NCBI GenBank assembly: GCA_965206015.1
Contig: CBDBIW010000016.1
Span: 744,001-808,000, forward strand
Length of the DNA: 64,000 nt
Source of the DNA: JAJCYL01 sp965206015
GTDB taxonomy: Bacteria > Bacteroidota > Bacteroidia > Cytophagales > Cyclobacteriaceae
Reading direction: 5' to 3'
Position numbers and translations under genes: made by a program. The notes beneath the pieces are model-generated. The model worked only from the letters and a program-made list of their open reading frames with translations, did no database searches and had not been told where the DNA came from. This document shows positions 18,332-26,906 of the stretch, piece after piece; within the stretch, counting starts at the first letter, position 1; each line of letters opens with the position of its first letter.

Positions 18332-19507
18332 CTAATCATCCTTCTGAAAACGCTTCAATATCTTCTCCATGTGCTTCCCAGCCGCTTCTCGACCACCCAA
18401 TCCGTAGGAGAGTGCCACAGCAATAGCCAGGGAGCCCAATGTAAGTCCGAATGCAAGCTCCACAATACTATTGGCAATGCCCATGGTACGCAGTGATATC
18501 GCCAGGAATAGCCCAATAATAGCCACTCTGGCCACACCAGCCACGTATTTATTATCCTCGGACTTAGCCATTGAGTTGTAAACCAGGTAACCAATAAAAT
18601 TGCCCGCAACCATTATGACCAAGCCAAAGAGAATATTTCCAAATAAGTGTAAAATCGTGTGTAGTGAATGTGTGAGGCGTTCGAACCCCAGCATTTCTAT
18701 GCCCGTAACTATACCGAAGAGCACTAGGAAAAAATACGTGATCCCTGCAATAATGCTTGATAATGATTGGTCTTTTCCTAGCAAGGTGGTGATCCTGAAT
18801 TTTGATGCCAAGTCGTCGGCTCCCATGTTACTGAGTAAATCTTTAAGGAACGCAGTAACAAACTTTCCTCCCACAGCGAACAGCGAAATGATAAGTATCG
18901 CCCCTATGATATTAGGCACTGCATCCAGTAGGTTGTGTAAAAGGTTATTGGCTGGTTGTGTTATAGCCTCCAAGTGCAGTGCATTCAAAGCCTGAATGAG
19001 TAGAGGGATAAAAATGATTAAGAAAACTATCTGTTGGATGAAATAAACCAACTTATCGGTGTCTTTAAAACCAATATTGGCTGCTAATCGATCAACGACA
19101 CTACCTGCCATCTTCACGAGGTTTGAAACGAATTTGGCAATGATGTATCCAATAAAAGCTATAGTCGTTCCCGCCAAAATATTGGGTATGTATCCCAAGA
19201 ATTCATTGAGCATATTCCTGATTGGATCAAGAACATAGCTAACACCTAACATTTCAAGTACTATCAGCAGTACTGTCAGCATCATCACATAATACACAAG
19301 GTTGGCAATGAATTTATTGGTATCTACAATGGTGTTTCCAAGCAACCTCTCATCCCATTCTGTTTTTTTCATCAGTCCGTGAACAATTCTTCGGATCAGT
19401 AATGAAATAAGCCATCCAACAATAAGGACTACAATGGCTCCAAATACGCCGGGCAGGGCGGTTCCAATGGTATGGACGAGGCTGTCAAGATAGCTAGGTA
19501 GACTCAT
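18332..19507 (-). CDS. Mechanosensitive-channel-type membrane protein with conserved TM-helix repeats (CmpX-like)
   Basis: A 391-residue integral membrane protein with about eight hydrophobic segments. The N-terminal helix FGAIVVLIVGWLISLLIRRIV and a second copy (NILAGTTIAFIGYIIAKFVSNLV) are instances of the 'conserved TM helix' repeat found in small mechanosensitive-like channels such as CmpX. The C-terminus FGLTLGSLAIAVALSYGLGG resembles the pore-lining segment of that group. The typical cytoplasmic MscS beta domain is absent. It probably acts in ion flux or envelope-stress sensing, inferred from family. It is a single gene divergent from the DUF1611 operon. Confidence 0.78.
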   Translation of the reverse strand: MSLPSYLDSLVHTIGTALPGVFGAIVVLIVGWLISLLIRRIVHGLMKKTEWDERLLGNTIVDTNKFIANLVYYVMMLTVLLIVLEMLGVSYVLDPIRNMLNEFLGYIPNILAGTTIAFIGYIIAKFVSNLVKMAGSVVDRLAANIGFKDTDKLVYFIQQIVFLIIFIPLLIQALNALHLEAITQPANNLLHNLLDAVPNIIGAILIISLFAVGGKFVTAFLKDLLSNMGADDLASKFRITTLLGKDQSLSSIIAGITYFFLVLFGIVTGIEMLGFERLTHSLHTILHLFGNILFGLVIMVAGNFIGYLVYNSMAKSEDNKYVAGVARVAIIGLFLAISLRTMGIANSIVELAFGLTLGSLAIAVALSYGLGGREAAGKHMEKILKRFQKDD

Positions 19508-19683
19508 AATGCTGTTGTTTTTTAATTTAGTACAGCCAATTTATTTCAGAATTCTGCCATCACAAAGACTTTGACCCGATTGTTTGCTGATGTTATTCAG
19601 TAATTTGTTATTCATGAATTTCTATCGGTGACATAAATAATCTCAATTGACTCACTAACATTGCGCTTTAAATTTCTTGGATC

Positions 19684-20757
19684 ATGAGTCCCATAGATTC
19701 TTTGCGAGGTGATGCGATCGTTCTGTCAGGTGGAATTTTAGAGAGCAAAAGTGCCAAGACCACCCATGGGCTGGTTAGAGGGTCAACCAGATTTAATATA
19801 AAGGCAATTATTGATAGCAAGTTTGGTGGGAAACGATCGGGCGAAGTGATTGATAAAGTGAGTGTAGACGCCCCAATTTATAGCAGTGTTGCTTCATTTA
19901 TGGCCGATGGAGGTAAAGCGGATTATTGCATTATCGGAGTGGCTACCAAAGGAGGAGTTTTACCAGATCCTATGCGCATAGACGTAATTGATTCACTGAA
20001 TAGTCAGATTGAAATCATTAATGGACTACACAAATTTTTGAATGAGGATGATGAAATTTTTTCCATAGCAAACAAAAATAATGTTGCAATCCATGATATC
20101 CGCAAACCCAGGCCCAAGGATCAATTGGCATTTTGGACCGGGGATATTTTTAAAGTTGGCACCCCGAAAATAGCCGTTATGGGAACAGATTGCAGCTTGG
20201 GTAAAAGAACGACAGCCAAGTTTATAGTAGAAGCCTTGAGAGAGAATGAGCACACTACAGAAATGATTAGTACTGGCCAAACGGGCTGGCTACAGGGTTG
20301 GGAATACAGTTTCATTTTGGATTCCACTGTTAATGACTTTGTATCAGGAGAGCTGGAAGATGCCATGTTAAGATGTCATAGAGAGGTTAATCCGGATTTT
20401 ATGATCATCGAGGGGCAGGCGGCACTAAGAAATATCAGCGGACCTTGTGGGGCTGAGTTTTTAATTTCTGGAAATGCTGACGGTGTTATTCTGCATCATT
20501 CCCCCATAAGAAAATACTATCATGGCTATGATCATTTGGGTGTTAAAATTCCATCTCTGGCAAAAGAAATAGAATTAGTCAATGCATATGAGAAGAAAGT
20601 TTTAGGTGCTACTCTCAATACATTCAGCGTAAGTTTTGACGAGGCCAAGCGTTTCCGGGATGATTATGAAAATGAATTGGGAATTCCGGTTGCCTTACCT
20701 ATCGAAGAAGGCGTAGAACGAATAATTCCTTCAATAGAAGCATTAAAGCATACTTAA
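19684..20757 (+). CDS. DUF1611 P-loop protein (DgcN-type)
   Basis: A 357-residue DUF1611 family protein. A Rossmann-like N-terminal domain is followed by a P-loop NTPase-like domain with GTDCSLGKRTTA at about 167-178. DgcN, a DUF1611 member, has been reported as a D-glutamate N-acetyltransferase acting with the racemase DgcA; older annotations call the family simply unknown. Here it is followed after 12 bases by an enolase-superfamily epimerase, the same pairing, which supports a D-amino-acid or acyl-amino-acid role. Substrate is not provable from sequence. Confidence 0.8.
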   Translation: MSPIDSLRGDAIVLSGGILESKSAKTTHGLVRGSTRFNIKAIIDSKFGGKRSGEVIDKVSVDAPIYSSVASFMADGGKADYCIIGVATKGGVLPDPMRIDVIDSLNSQIEIINGLHKFLNEDDEIFSIANKNNVAIHDIRKPRPKDQLAFWTGDIFKVGTPKIAVMGTDCSLGKRTTAKFIVEALRENEHTTEMISTGQTGWLQGWEYSFILDSTVNDFVSGELEDAMLRCHREVNPDFMIIEGQAALRNISGPCGAEFLISGNADGVILHHSPIRKYYHGYDHLGVKIPSLAKEIELVNAYEKKVLGATLNTFSVSFDEAKRFRDDYENELGIPVALPIEEGVERIIPSIEALKHT

Positions 20758-20769
20758 TACTGATCCGAA

Positions 20770-21843
20770 ATGACATTAAGAATTAAATCCATCAAAGCTG
20801 AGATTGTAAACTTAGGACTTACAAAGCCTTATTCGATAGCTTATAAAACTATTGATAGCGTTGAAAATGTGATCGTTCGCGTAGAATCTGAAAACGGGTT
20901 AGCAGGTTACGGAGCAGCCAATCCAAGTAGCTATGTAGTCGGTGAAGAAAATGGGGATGTAATTAGACAAATGACAGAAGAGAAACTTTCTCTGTTTATT
21001 GGCCGCAACCTTACCAGGTTTTACGAATTAATTGGTGATGTACACAATCAATTTACCTCAGTTGGGGCAAGAATTGCATTAGAGATCGCTTTTCATGATT
21101 TGTTCACTAGTCATTTAGGAATCCCACTAGTTGATTTTTATGGAAGAAAAATCTCAACACTGCCTACTTCAGTGACTATTGGCATAATGGATATAAAGGA
21201 AACCCTTGAAGAGGCGGACCAATATGCCAAAGATGGGTACAAGAATTTAAAGGTGAAGCTGGGCCAGTCAGTTGACGAGGATATTGAACGGATTCACAAA
21301 TTAAAGGAGCATATTTCTGAGAATATGGTTGTTAGAATAGATGCCAATCAGGGCTGGAGTGTTGATGATACTGTCAAATTCTTCAATAAAACATCCAACC
21401 TCAACATTGAACTAATTGAGCAGCCATTGAAGCAAGGGGAAACTGAGGCAATGAGAGGTTTGCCACCCGATTTGAAAGCGATTGTCGCTGCTGATGAATC
21501 GTTAAAATCACCAGAAGAAGCTCTTGAATTAGCTCAAAAACCAATTGCTGCTGGTATTTATAATATTAAATTGATGAAATGCGCCGGACTTACGAAGGCC
21601 AAAGACATAGCCGTAATTGCGGAAAATGCTGGTATTGATTTGATGTGGGGATGCAATGATGAAAGTGCTATTAGTATAACCGCAGCATTGCATATTGCAT
21701 TCTCTTGTCCCAACACTAAATACATCGACCTGGATGGAAGCCTTGATTTGAAGGTAGACATGGTTAAAGCAGGATTCATTCTTAAAAACGGAATGATGTC
21801 AATTGGAGATAAACCAGGCCTTGGTTTGGAAGAAATGGGATAA
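20770..21843 (+). CDS. Enolase-superfamily dipeptide epimerase / N-acyl amino acid racemase (DgcA-type)
   Basis: A 357-residue member of the muconate-lactonizing subgroup. The KxK catalytic lysines lie in NLKVKLG (161 and 163). Metal ligands are in RIDANQGW (D191), IELIEQPL (E217) and VAADES (D242), and the second catalytic lysine in YNIKLMKCAG (267). This set fits L-Ala-D/L-Glu epimerases and related racemases. Being directly behind DUF1611 it may racemise N-acetyl-D-glutamate, as reported for DgcA; alternatively it may recycle murein dipeptides. It is second in a four-gene run with aroQ and an aminotransferase. Confidence 0.85.
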   Translation: MTLRIKSIKAEIVNLGLTKPYSIAYKTIDSVENVIVRVESENGLAGYGAANPSSYVVGEENGDVIRQMTEEKLSLFIGRNLTRFYELIGDVHNQFTSVGARIALEIAFHDLFTSHLGIPLVDFYGRKISTLPTSVTIGIMDIKETLEEADQYAKDGYKNLKVKLGQSVDEDIERIHKLKEHISENMVVRIDANQGWSVDDTVKFFNKTSNLNIELIEQPLKQGETEAMRGLPPDLKAIVAADESLKSPEEALELAQKPIAAGIYNIKLMKCAGLTKAKDIAVIAENAGIDLMWGCNDESAISITAALHIAFSCPNTKYIDLDGSLDLKVDMVKAGFILKNGMMSIGDKPGLGLEEMG

Positions 21844-21855
21844 TAACCCTTCTAT

Positions 21856-21863
21856 TATCTTTG
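21856..21863 (+). promoter_or_regulatory. Candidate promoter -7 element upstream of aroQ
   Basis: TATCTTTG fits the Bacteroidota -7 consensus TAnnTTTG and ends 16 bases before the aroQ ATG, in the 36-base gap after the epimerase stop. It suggests that aroQ can be transcribed separately from the two genes upstream. Confidence 0.5.
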
Positions 21864-21879
21864 TAGAAACTATTTCATT

Positions 21880-22299
21880 ATGAAAATCGCTATTCTCAAT
21901 GGAGCAAATCTCAACCTACTTGGTAAACGAGAGCCTGAGATTTATGGAAAAAAAACCTTTAAAGAGTACTTTGAAGAGCTAAAAATCACTTTCACTGATC
22001 ATGACCTGGAATATTTTCAATCAAATAGTGAAGGAGAATTGATAGATAAACTTCATAAAATAGGCTTTGAGAGCGATGGTATTATTTTGAATGCTGGGGC
22101 TCTAACACATACTTCCATTGCGCTGGCGGACGCCATAGCCGGAATTGAATCTTCGGTTATTGAAGTACATATCTCCAACATCTTTGCCAGAGAGGAGTTT
22201 AGACATAAGAGTTTCGTTTCTAAAAATGCCGTTGGAATTATTTCAGGGCTGGGATTGAACGGCTATAAGTTAGCTATTCAGCACCTCATCCAGGGATGA
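21880..22299 (+). CDS. aroQ: Type II 3-dehydroquinate dehydratase
   Basis: Third shikimate-pathway step: dehydrates 3-dehydroquinate to 3-dehydroshikimate. This is the small dodecameric type II enzyme of 139 residues. The N-terminus ILNGANLNLLGKREPEIYG contains the catalytic tyrosine near residue 22. ILNAGALTHTSIAL and VIEVHISNIFAREEFRHKS carry the substrate-binding asparagine, histidine and arginine. Its stop overlaps the next ATG by four bases, so it is coupled to the aminotransferase gene. Confidence 0.96.
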   Translation: MKIAILNGANLNLLGKREPEIYGKKTFKEYFEELKITFTDHDLEYFQSNSEGELIDKLHKIGFESDGIILNAGALTHTSIALADAIAGIESSVIEVHISNIFAREEFRHKSFVSKNAVGIISGLGLNGYKLAIQHLIQG

Positions 22300-23345
22300 T
22301 CAATTTTTACCCTGGTCCATCCAAAATTTACCCCAGGGTAAAAGACTACGTAGCCGATGGTCTTCAGAGTGGCATACTGAGTATGAACCACCGGAGCCCT
22401 CAATTCATGAAATTGATGGGCGGGACTGTTAAAATACTTAAGGAAAAATTAAAGATACCGACAGGGTATCAAATAGTTTTCACCTCTTCGGCAACAGAAT
22501 GTTGGGAGATCATAGCCCAATCCCTGATTGTAAAAAAGAGCAGCCATATTTTTAATGGCACTTTTGGAGAAAAGTGGATGAGCTATACTAAAAAACTCAT
22601 TAGCGATGTTCAGTTACTACCTTATGGATTGAATGAATTTCCTCAAACTCATATTGACGATGATTCTGAGGTAATATGCTTTACCCAAAATGAAACATCA
22701 AATGGAACTCAGGTTCCACAAAAAGTGATCAGCGAGACAAAATCAAAGTGCCCTGACCAAATCATTGTAGTGGATGCCACTTCTTCTATGGCTGGAATTG
22801 AGCTGGATTTTGATAGTGCTGATATCTGGTTTGCCTCGGTCCAGAAATGTTTCGGTCTACCAGCAGGAATGGCCATCTTGATTTGTTCTCCTAATGCTGT
22901 CCGACAAGTGAATATAATTAATGAGAGCGCACACTACAATAGTTTTAACTGTTTACTGGAGAATGCCCGAAAAAATCAAACTGCCTATACGCCTAATATT
23001 CTTGACATCTACCTGCTATATAGACTGATGGATGAAATTGAAGGCATTACTTTGACAAGTAAGAAAGTAATTGCCCGTTTTGACGAAATAGTAACTTTGA
23101 TCAATCACTCTTCGGCTCTTTCATTATTGGTGGAAAATGACGAAACCATTTCAAACACTGTGATCACCGTAGAACCAGTAAGATATACCGTAAATGAGGT
23201 AAAGGTTTTAGCCAAACATGAGAACATTATTTTGGGTAGCGGTTATGGTACCTGGAAGGAAACCACTTTTAGGATTGCCAACTTTCCAGCTATCTCTGAA
23301 GATGAATGGAAGGCACTAATGCTTTTTTTGTCAAAAATTAATTGA
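22296..23345 (+). CDS. Class V PLP aminotransferase (phosphoserine/serine aminotransferase-like)
   Basis: A 349-residue fold-type I aminotransferase of class V. NFYPGPSKIYP and SMNHRSPQFMKL resemble the N-terminus of SerC-type enzymes. The cofactor lysine lies in FASVQKCFGLPAGM (K184), preceded by VVDATSSMAG with the PLP aspartate. It probably serves serine or glycine metabolism as phosphoserine or alanine-glyoxylate type, but substrate cannot be fixed. It is translationally coupled to aroQ (ATGA overlap) and is the last gene of the run that starts with DUF1611. Confidence 0.85.
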   Translation: MINFYPGPSKIYPRVKDYVADGLQSGILSMNHRSPQFMKLMGGTVKILKEKLKIPTGYQIVFTSSATECWEIIAQSLIVKKSSHIFNGTFGEKWMSYTKKLISDVQLLPYGLNEFPQTHIDDDSEVICFTQNETSNGTQVPQKVISETKSKCPDQIIVVDATSSMAGIELDFDSADIWFASVQKCFGLPAGMAILICSPNAVRQVNIINESAHYNSFNCLLENARKNQTAYTPNILDIYLLYRLMDEIEGITLTSKKVIARFDEIVTLINHSSALSLLVENDETISNTVITVEPVRYTVNEVKVLAKHENIILGSGYGTWKETTFRIANFPAISEDEWKALMLFLSKIN

Positions 23346-23420
23346 AAATAAATTTTGATGATAACCTCATTTTTGGCCAGACATTTGCTTTAAGATCTAA
23401 AAAAATGGTAAATTAAAGGT

Positions 23421-24056
23421 ATGATCAGGAAGTTGAAGAAAGATGTACTGATAATGGTTCTTGTTTTATTTTCAGCTGTATCAGTTTTGGGACAAGGAGA
23501 TGAAAACGACAATGCCCAAAGGCAAGCTGAGAGACGAGTAGCAAGAATGATAAAGGCTGGTTTTGAGTTTAGAAATACCGATGACCTCAAGCCTAGATTT
23601 GCTAGCATGCTGGAGAAGCAACTGGAACTCAATGAGAGTGGTGAGAATAAATACCTCATACTTGAAGTAACTACAAAAAATAAGGATGAACAGATTACTG
23701 AGGATTTAATGAAGTACAAGATGACTACGGAATTGGCCTCAAAGATCACTAGTGAAATTCAGCAAATGATTGAGTCTGAATGCGTGGAATCGAATAGATA
23801 TTGGGAGTTAGGCGGGCATGAGTATTTTTTGGAAGTTCAACAGGCAATTGACGAAGTAGCACTTTCAACTGCCCTTAACCTGGCACCTTTAGAAAGTATC
23901 TATGAGGCTAAAAGGCAAAATAATCATAACTACGAGTTTTCCATTGGCAACATTTATGATCGTCACAGGATGCTTGATCTTTTCATTTTCGCAGCCAGCG
24001 ATTATGAGATTTTAGATTCCATTTACTGGTTAACAAAGGACAACGAACCAGAGTAA
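23421..24056 (+). CDS. Secreted protein of unknown function
   Basis: A 211-residue protein with a signal peptide (VLIMVLVLFSAVSVLGQ). The rest is soluble, acidic and mostly helical by composition, without cysteine-rich, metal-binding or known catalytic motifs that I can see. It is probably periplasmic. The start ATG 23421 follows a 75-base gap after the aminotransferase. Codon use looks like its neighbours and it appears intact. I do not recognise the family. Confidence 0.65.
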   Translation: MIRKLKKDVLIMVLVLFSAVSVLGQGDENDNAQRQAERRVARMIKAGFEFRNTDDLKPRFASMLEKQLELNESGENKYLILEVTTKNKDEQITEDLMKYKMTTELASKITSEIQQMIESECVESNRYWELGGHEYFLEVQQAIDEVALSTALNLAPLESIYEAKRQNNHNYEFSIGNIYDRHRMLDLFIFAASDYEILDSIYWLTKDNEPE

Positions 24057-24179
24057 ACGAAAAAGCCTCAATTCGAATGTTCCAATTCCTGAATTGGACT
24101 AAAACCAAATCATTTGCAATACTCCCCAACAGTCAGACCACTGCGTTAGTTAGAAAAGAGGTTTAATTGTTAAAAAGAA

Positions 24180-24530
24180 GAAAGGAAATGGGAGTAAAAA
24201 GAAGTAGGCGAAAATTCAATGCAGGTAGTAAGAGCGTAAAGTGAGCTGTCAAGTCTGTGCCCGGGCAGTCTTTACAGCGCACCAAAAGGAGAGCATGAGC
24301 AAAATCTCACCTTGATGAAATTACGCGATAAGCACCATCTGGACCATCCTGTGGAAAAGGGGTATTACAAAGGCAGGATTTTCTTCCTTTACAGGGCTAT
24401 AAGCTCAATGAGAAACGGGTAGGCCGAAAGATTCCTGCCGGGCTGTATCAAAAACCAGTGGAGCGACTTGATGAAGTAAGCAAAATAGAACTTGGATTTC
24501 CTCATGATTTCTTAAGTCAGACGGAGTAAA
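24180..24530 (+). pseudogene. Highly decayed IS3-family transposase remnant
   Basis: Short scattered pieces match IS3 proteins. At 24187, MGVKRSRRKFNAGSKSVK resembles the start of orfA (normally SRRKF...FK.KVALEA) but then stops. From about 24313, LMKLRDKHHLDHPVEKG resembles the early orfB segment. Further on GYKLNEKRVGRKIPAGLYQ and KPVERLDEVSK resemble the orfB 'GY.vN.KRV.RLM' region. Frames change between pieces and most of both genes is gone. The rest of the 24057-24581 gap shows no gene. Confidence 0.55.
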
Positions 24531-24581
24531 GGAGGTAATTTTTAGCGGCACCTGCGACATGATTGATAATCACCGTAAGAT

Positions 24582-25583
24582 TTAATCATTCAATTGTTTT
24601 GGTTGCAAATGAGCAACTCGCCGCATCAAAGCTTCCTTATTAACTGAGACAACACCATATTGCTCACAGACCAAAGCACCAGCTTCATTGGCAATTTGAC
24701 CTATAAGCTTCACAGAAAGTCCTATGGACAAGCATAATGCAGCTACTGCAATTACTGTATCGCCAGCACCAGAGACATCTTTCAAATTTATTTTGACTCC
24801 AGAGATCCGCTCCGAATTATCACTGTCGATAATTAATAGTCCATCTCCGGAAAGGGTTAATAATAAAATGTCACAATCCAATTCTTGAATGCACTTCTGT
24901 GCCGTAATAATCAATCCATTTACATCACCACCTTGGATTTGTACCCGATGAGCTTTTTCAAACTCCCTCATATTCGGTTTGAACAGAGTCGTTCCGCTAT
25001 AATTGAAGTAATTACCTTCCTTTGGGTCCACAATAACCGGAAGTGACAATTCCTTACAGTTTGTAATCACTTCCTTAATTAAACTTTCGGTCAAGACTCC
25101 TTTATCATAATCCTGAAAGATTAACACATCAATTTCGGGTAATTTGAAAATCACACTTTCTACGAGGCTCCTCGAAAGTTCTTCAGAAATATGAGAAGTC
25201 TCTTCCTTGTCAATTCTGATAAGTTGCGTACTCCTTTCGATTATTCTTTTCTTTTCAGTAGTTACTCTATTAGAGCTAATAACATAATCAGAGGTTAGAC
25301 CCGCTTCCCTCATCAATTGAATAATAAAAGCACCATTTTGATCATTTCCAATAACAGAGACCAGCGTGACTTCGCTTCCCAATGCTTTTAGATTCATTGC
25401 GACATTCCCAGCTCCCCCTAATCTCCTTTCTTCTTTTTCCTGCACAAAAACTGGAATTGGTGCCTCAGTGGATACCCGGTCATTACGTCCAAAAACGTAG
25501 TTATCTATCATAACATCACCCAATACTAAAACTCGAGTTGTTTTGAAGGTGTCAAAAATCTCCTCAATGTTCTTAAAACTCAT
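24582..25583 (-). CDS. rfaE1: PfkB-family kinase, heptose-7-phosphate kinase-like
   Basis: A 333-residue ribokinase-fold enzyme resembling the N-terminal kinase half of HldE/RfaE, which makes D-glycero-beta-D-manno-heptose 1,7-bisphosphate for LPS-type sugars. It begins RVLVLGDVMIDNYVFGRNDRVS with PIPVF and RLGGAGNVAMNLKALG, the typical substrate-side signature. DVSGAGDTVIAVAAL near the C-terminus carries the catalytic aspartate and anion hole. The cytidylyltransferase half is absent, as in organisms with split RfaE1/RfaE2. An ISAzo13-type element sits only 27 bases before its ATG and has probably displaced the native promoter. Confidence 0.88.
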   Translation of the reverse strand: MSFKNIEEIFDTFKTTRVLVLGDVMIDNYVFGRNDRVSTEAPIPVFVQEKEERRLGGAGNVAMNLKALGSEVTLVSVIGNDQNGAFIIQLMREAGLTSDYVISSNRVTTEKKRIIERSTQLIRIDKEETSHISEELSRSLVESVIFKLPEIDVLIFQDYDKGVLTESLIKEVITNCKELSLPVIVDPKEGNYFNYSGTTLFKPNMREFEKAHRVQIQGGDVNGLIITAQKCIQELDCDILLLTLSGDGLLIIDSDNSERISGVKINLKDVSGAGDTVIAVAALCLSIGLSVKLIGQIANEAGALVCEQYGVVSVNKEALMRRVAHLQPKQLND

Positions 25584-25604
25584 TAAACCAATTATTATGA
25601 CCTA

Positions 25605-26887
25605 ACTTAGGAATTGTTACTAAATAATATGACCATTACTGAGGGCTAATAGAATAATTCCATTCCCCATGAAAAGCACTTGGGGAGATACTGATGTTTT
25701 CCATTTTTTCATCACTTATTTTGATACCTGTTTTGTAAGAACCCTTATCTATTTGGCAATCAACTTCAAGTCCTTTGTTTGTTTTTGTGGCCCCTATTAA
25801 TTTGATCATTACCTCATAACTGACCAAAGGCCTTCCTCTCCAGTTCTTGGAAATATAAGAAAACAAGCGGTGTTCTATTTTATTCCATTTGCTTGTGCCT
25901 GGTGGGAAATGAACAACCTCTATGGTCAACCCTGCTTCATTGGCCAATTTTTGCAGCTCATATTTCCATAGCCTGTTCCTGGAACCGTTACTGCCACCCC
26001 CATCTGCGGTAATAAGTAGTGAATCAGCATTGTTATGATAATAAATACCCATCTCATACCACCAATTCCTGATACTTTGGACGGCAAATTCGGCTGTATC
26101 CTTTGTGATGCCAACATTGACCCAACCTTTGTTCTCTTTCAGGTCATAAACCCCATAAGGTATGGCCACCCCTTCGGCATCTGTAAGAAAATCATAAGCG
26201 TTTACTTTTGAAGGTGATCCCTTTGGGTTCCATTCTGACCCATTGTTTTTGTAATTGCCAATCAACTCTCGCTTTTTTGCGTCTACCGAAACAACAGGCT
26301 GGTTTCTCTTTAAGTATTGATTGACCTTGTTATTTATGTGTTCAAATTGAGCATCCCTGTCTTTATGCCCCTTACCTTCATAAGTCTTTCGGTTAGCTTG
26401 TAAACTAAAGCCATGGGTTTTCAATGCCTCTCCAATCACCCTGTGGCTTATGTGTACACCCGAGCCCTTAAGGGCGGACTCAATATTCCTCAGGCTTTTA
26501 CTGACCCATTGTAAGGCTGATTGGGGCTCCCCACGTGTATGGGGCTCTATGAATTGCTTTATCTTTTCCCATACCAGACCAGTTACTTTTTTCTTTCTCC
26601 CTGCCCCGACTTTCCTCAAAGGTCGGTTTACCAATAGGTGGTCTTTTGCCCCCAATTCGCTTATACCTTTGTTGATTGTATTATGCGAAACCCCAGTCAA
26701 TTTTTCTATCTTCCTTTTACCCCCACGGCCTAAAAACTCAGCTTCTGAGGCAAGGTAAATACGTTTCTGACCCTCATTTAAACAAGGCAGTACCAGATTG
26801 ATCTTCTTCAGTAATTTTTCGTCTTCCATTCTGTGAAGTTCGATGAAAAATATACAATAGTCAATCTGTTTCGTAACAATTACTTAG
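25605..26887 (-). mobile_element. ISAzo13-family insertion sequence
   Basis: The element spans about 25611-26881. Its ends are imperfect inverted repeats: AATTGTTACTAAATAATATG on the left and the inward-read AATTGTTACGAAACAGATTG on the right. ACTTAG occurs directly outside both ends (25605-25610 and 26882-26887), a probable target duplication. One intact transposase gene is inside. It sits between two divergent genes that would otherwise be separated by only about 50 bases. Confidence 0.85.
25636..26829 (-). CDS. ISAzo13-family transposase
   Basis: A 397-residue DDE transposase of the ISAzo13/Rhodopirellula type. The N-terminal helix-turn-helix part has RGGKRKIEKLTGVSHNTINK. The catalytic residues appear as QPVVSVDAKKRELIGN (first Asp), LLITADGGGSNGSRNRLWK (second Asp), and FPPGTSKWNKIEHRLF (Glu). 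HEWNPKG-like and GVYDLKENKGWVNVG segments are family-typical. The frame is complete from ATG to stop, so the element may be active. It is transcribed toward rfaE1. Confidence 0.93.
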   Translation of the reverse strand: MEDEKLLKKINLVLPCLNEGQKRIYLASEAEFLGRGGKRKIEKLTGVSHNTINKGISELGAKDHLLVNRPLRKVGAGRKKKVTGLVWEKIKQFIEPHTRGEPQSALQWVSKSLRNIESALKGSGVHISHRVIGEALKTHGFSLQANRKTYEGKGHKDRDAQFEHINNKVNQYLKRNQPVVSVDAKKRELIGNYKNNGSEWNPKGSPSKVNAYDFLTDAEGVAIPYGVYDLKENKGWVNVGITKDTAEFAVQSIRNWWYEMGIYYHNNADSLLITADGGGSNGSRNRLWKYELQKLANEAGLTIEVVHFPPGTSKWNKIEHRLFSYISKNWRGRPLVSYEVMIKLIGATKTNKGLEVDCQIDKGSYKTGIKISDEKMENISISPSAFHGEWNYSISPQ

Positions 26888-26906
26888 CTTCCTTACAAAG
26901 GAACAA

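Noticed and set aside
24080..24097. Hairpin TCCAATTC/GAATTGGA after the secreted protein gene
   Set aside because: Two-base loop, AT-rich and no U tract; insufficient for a terminator call.
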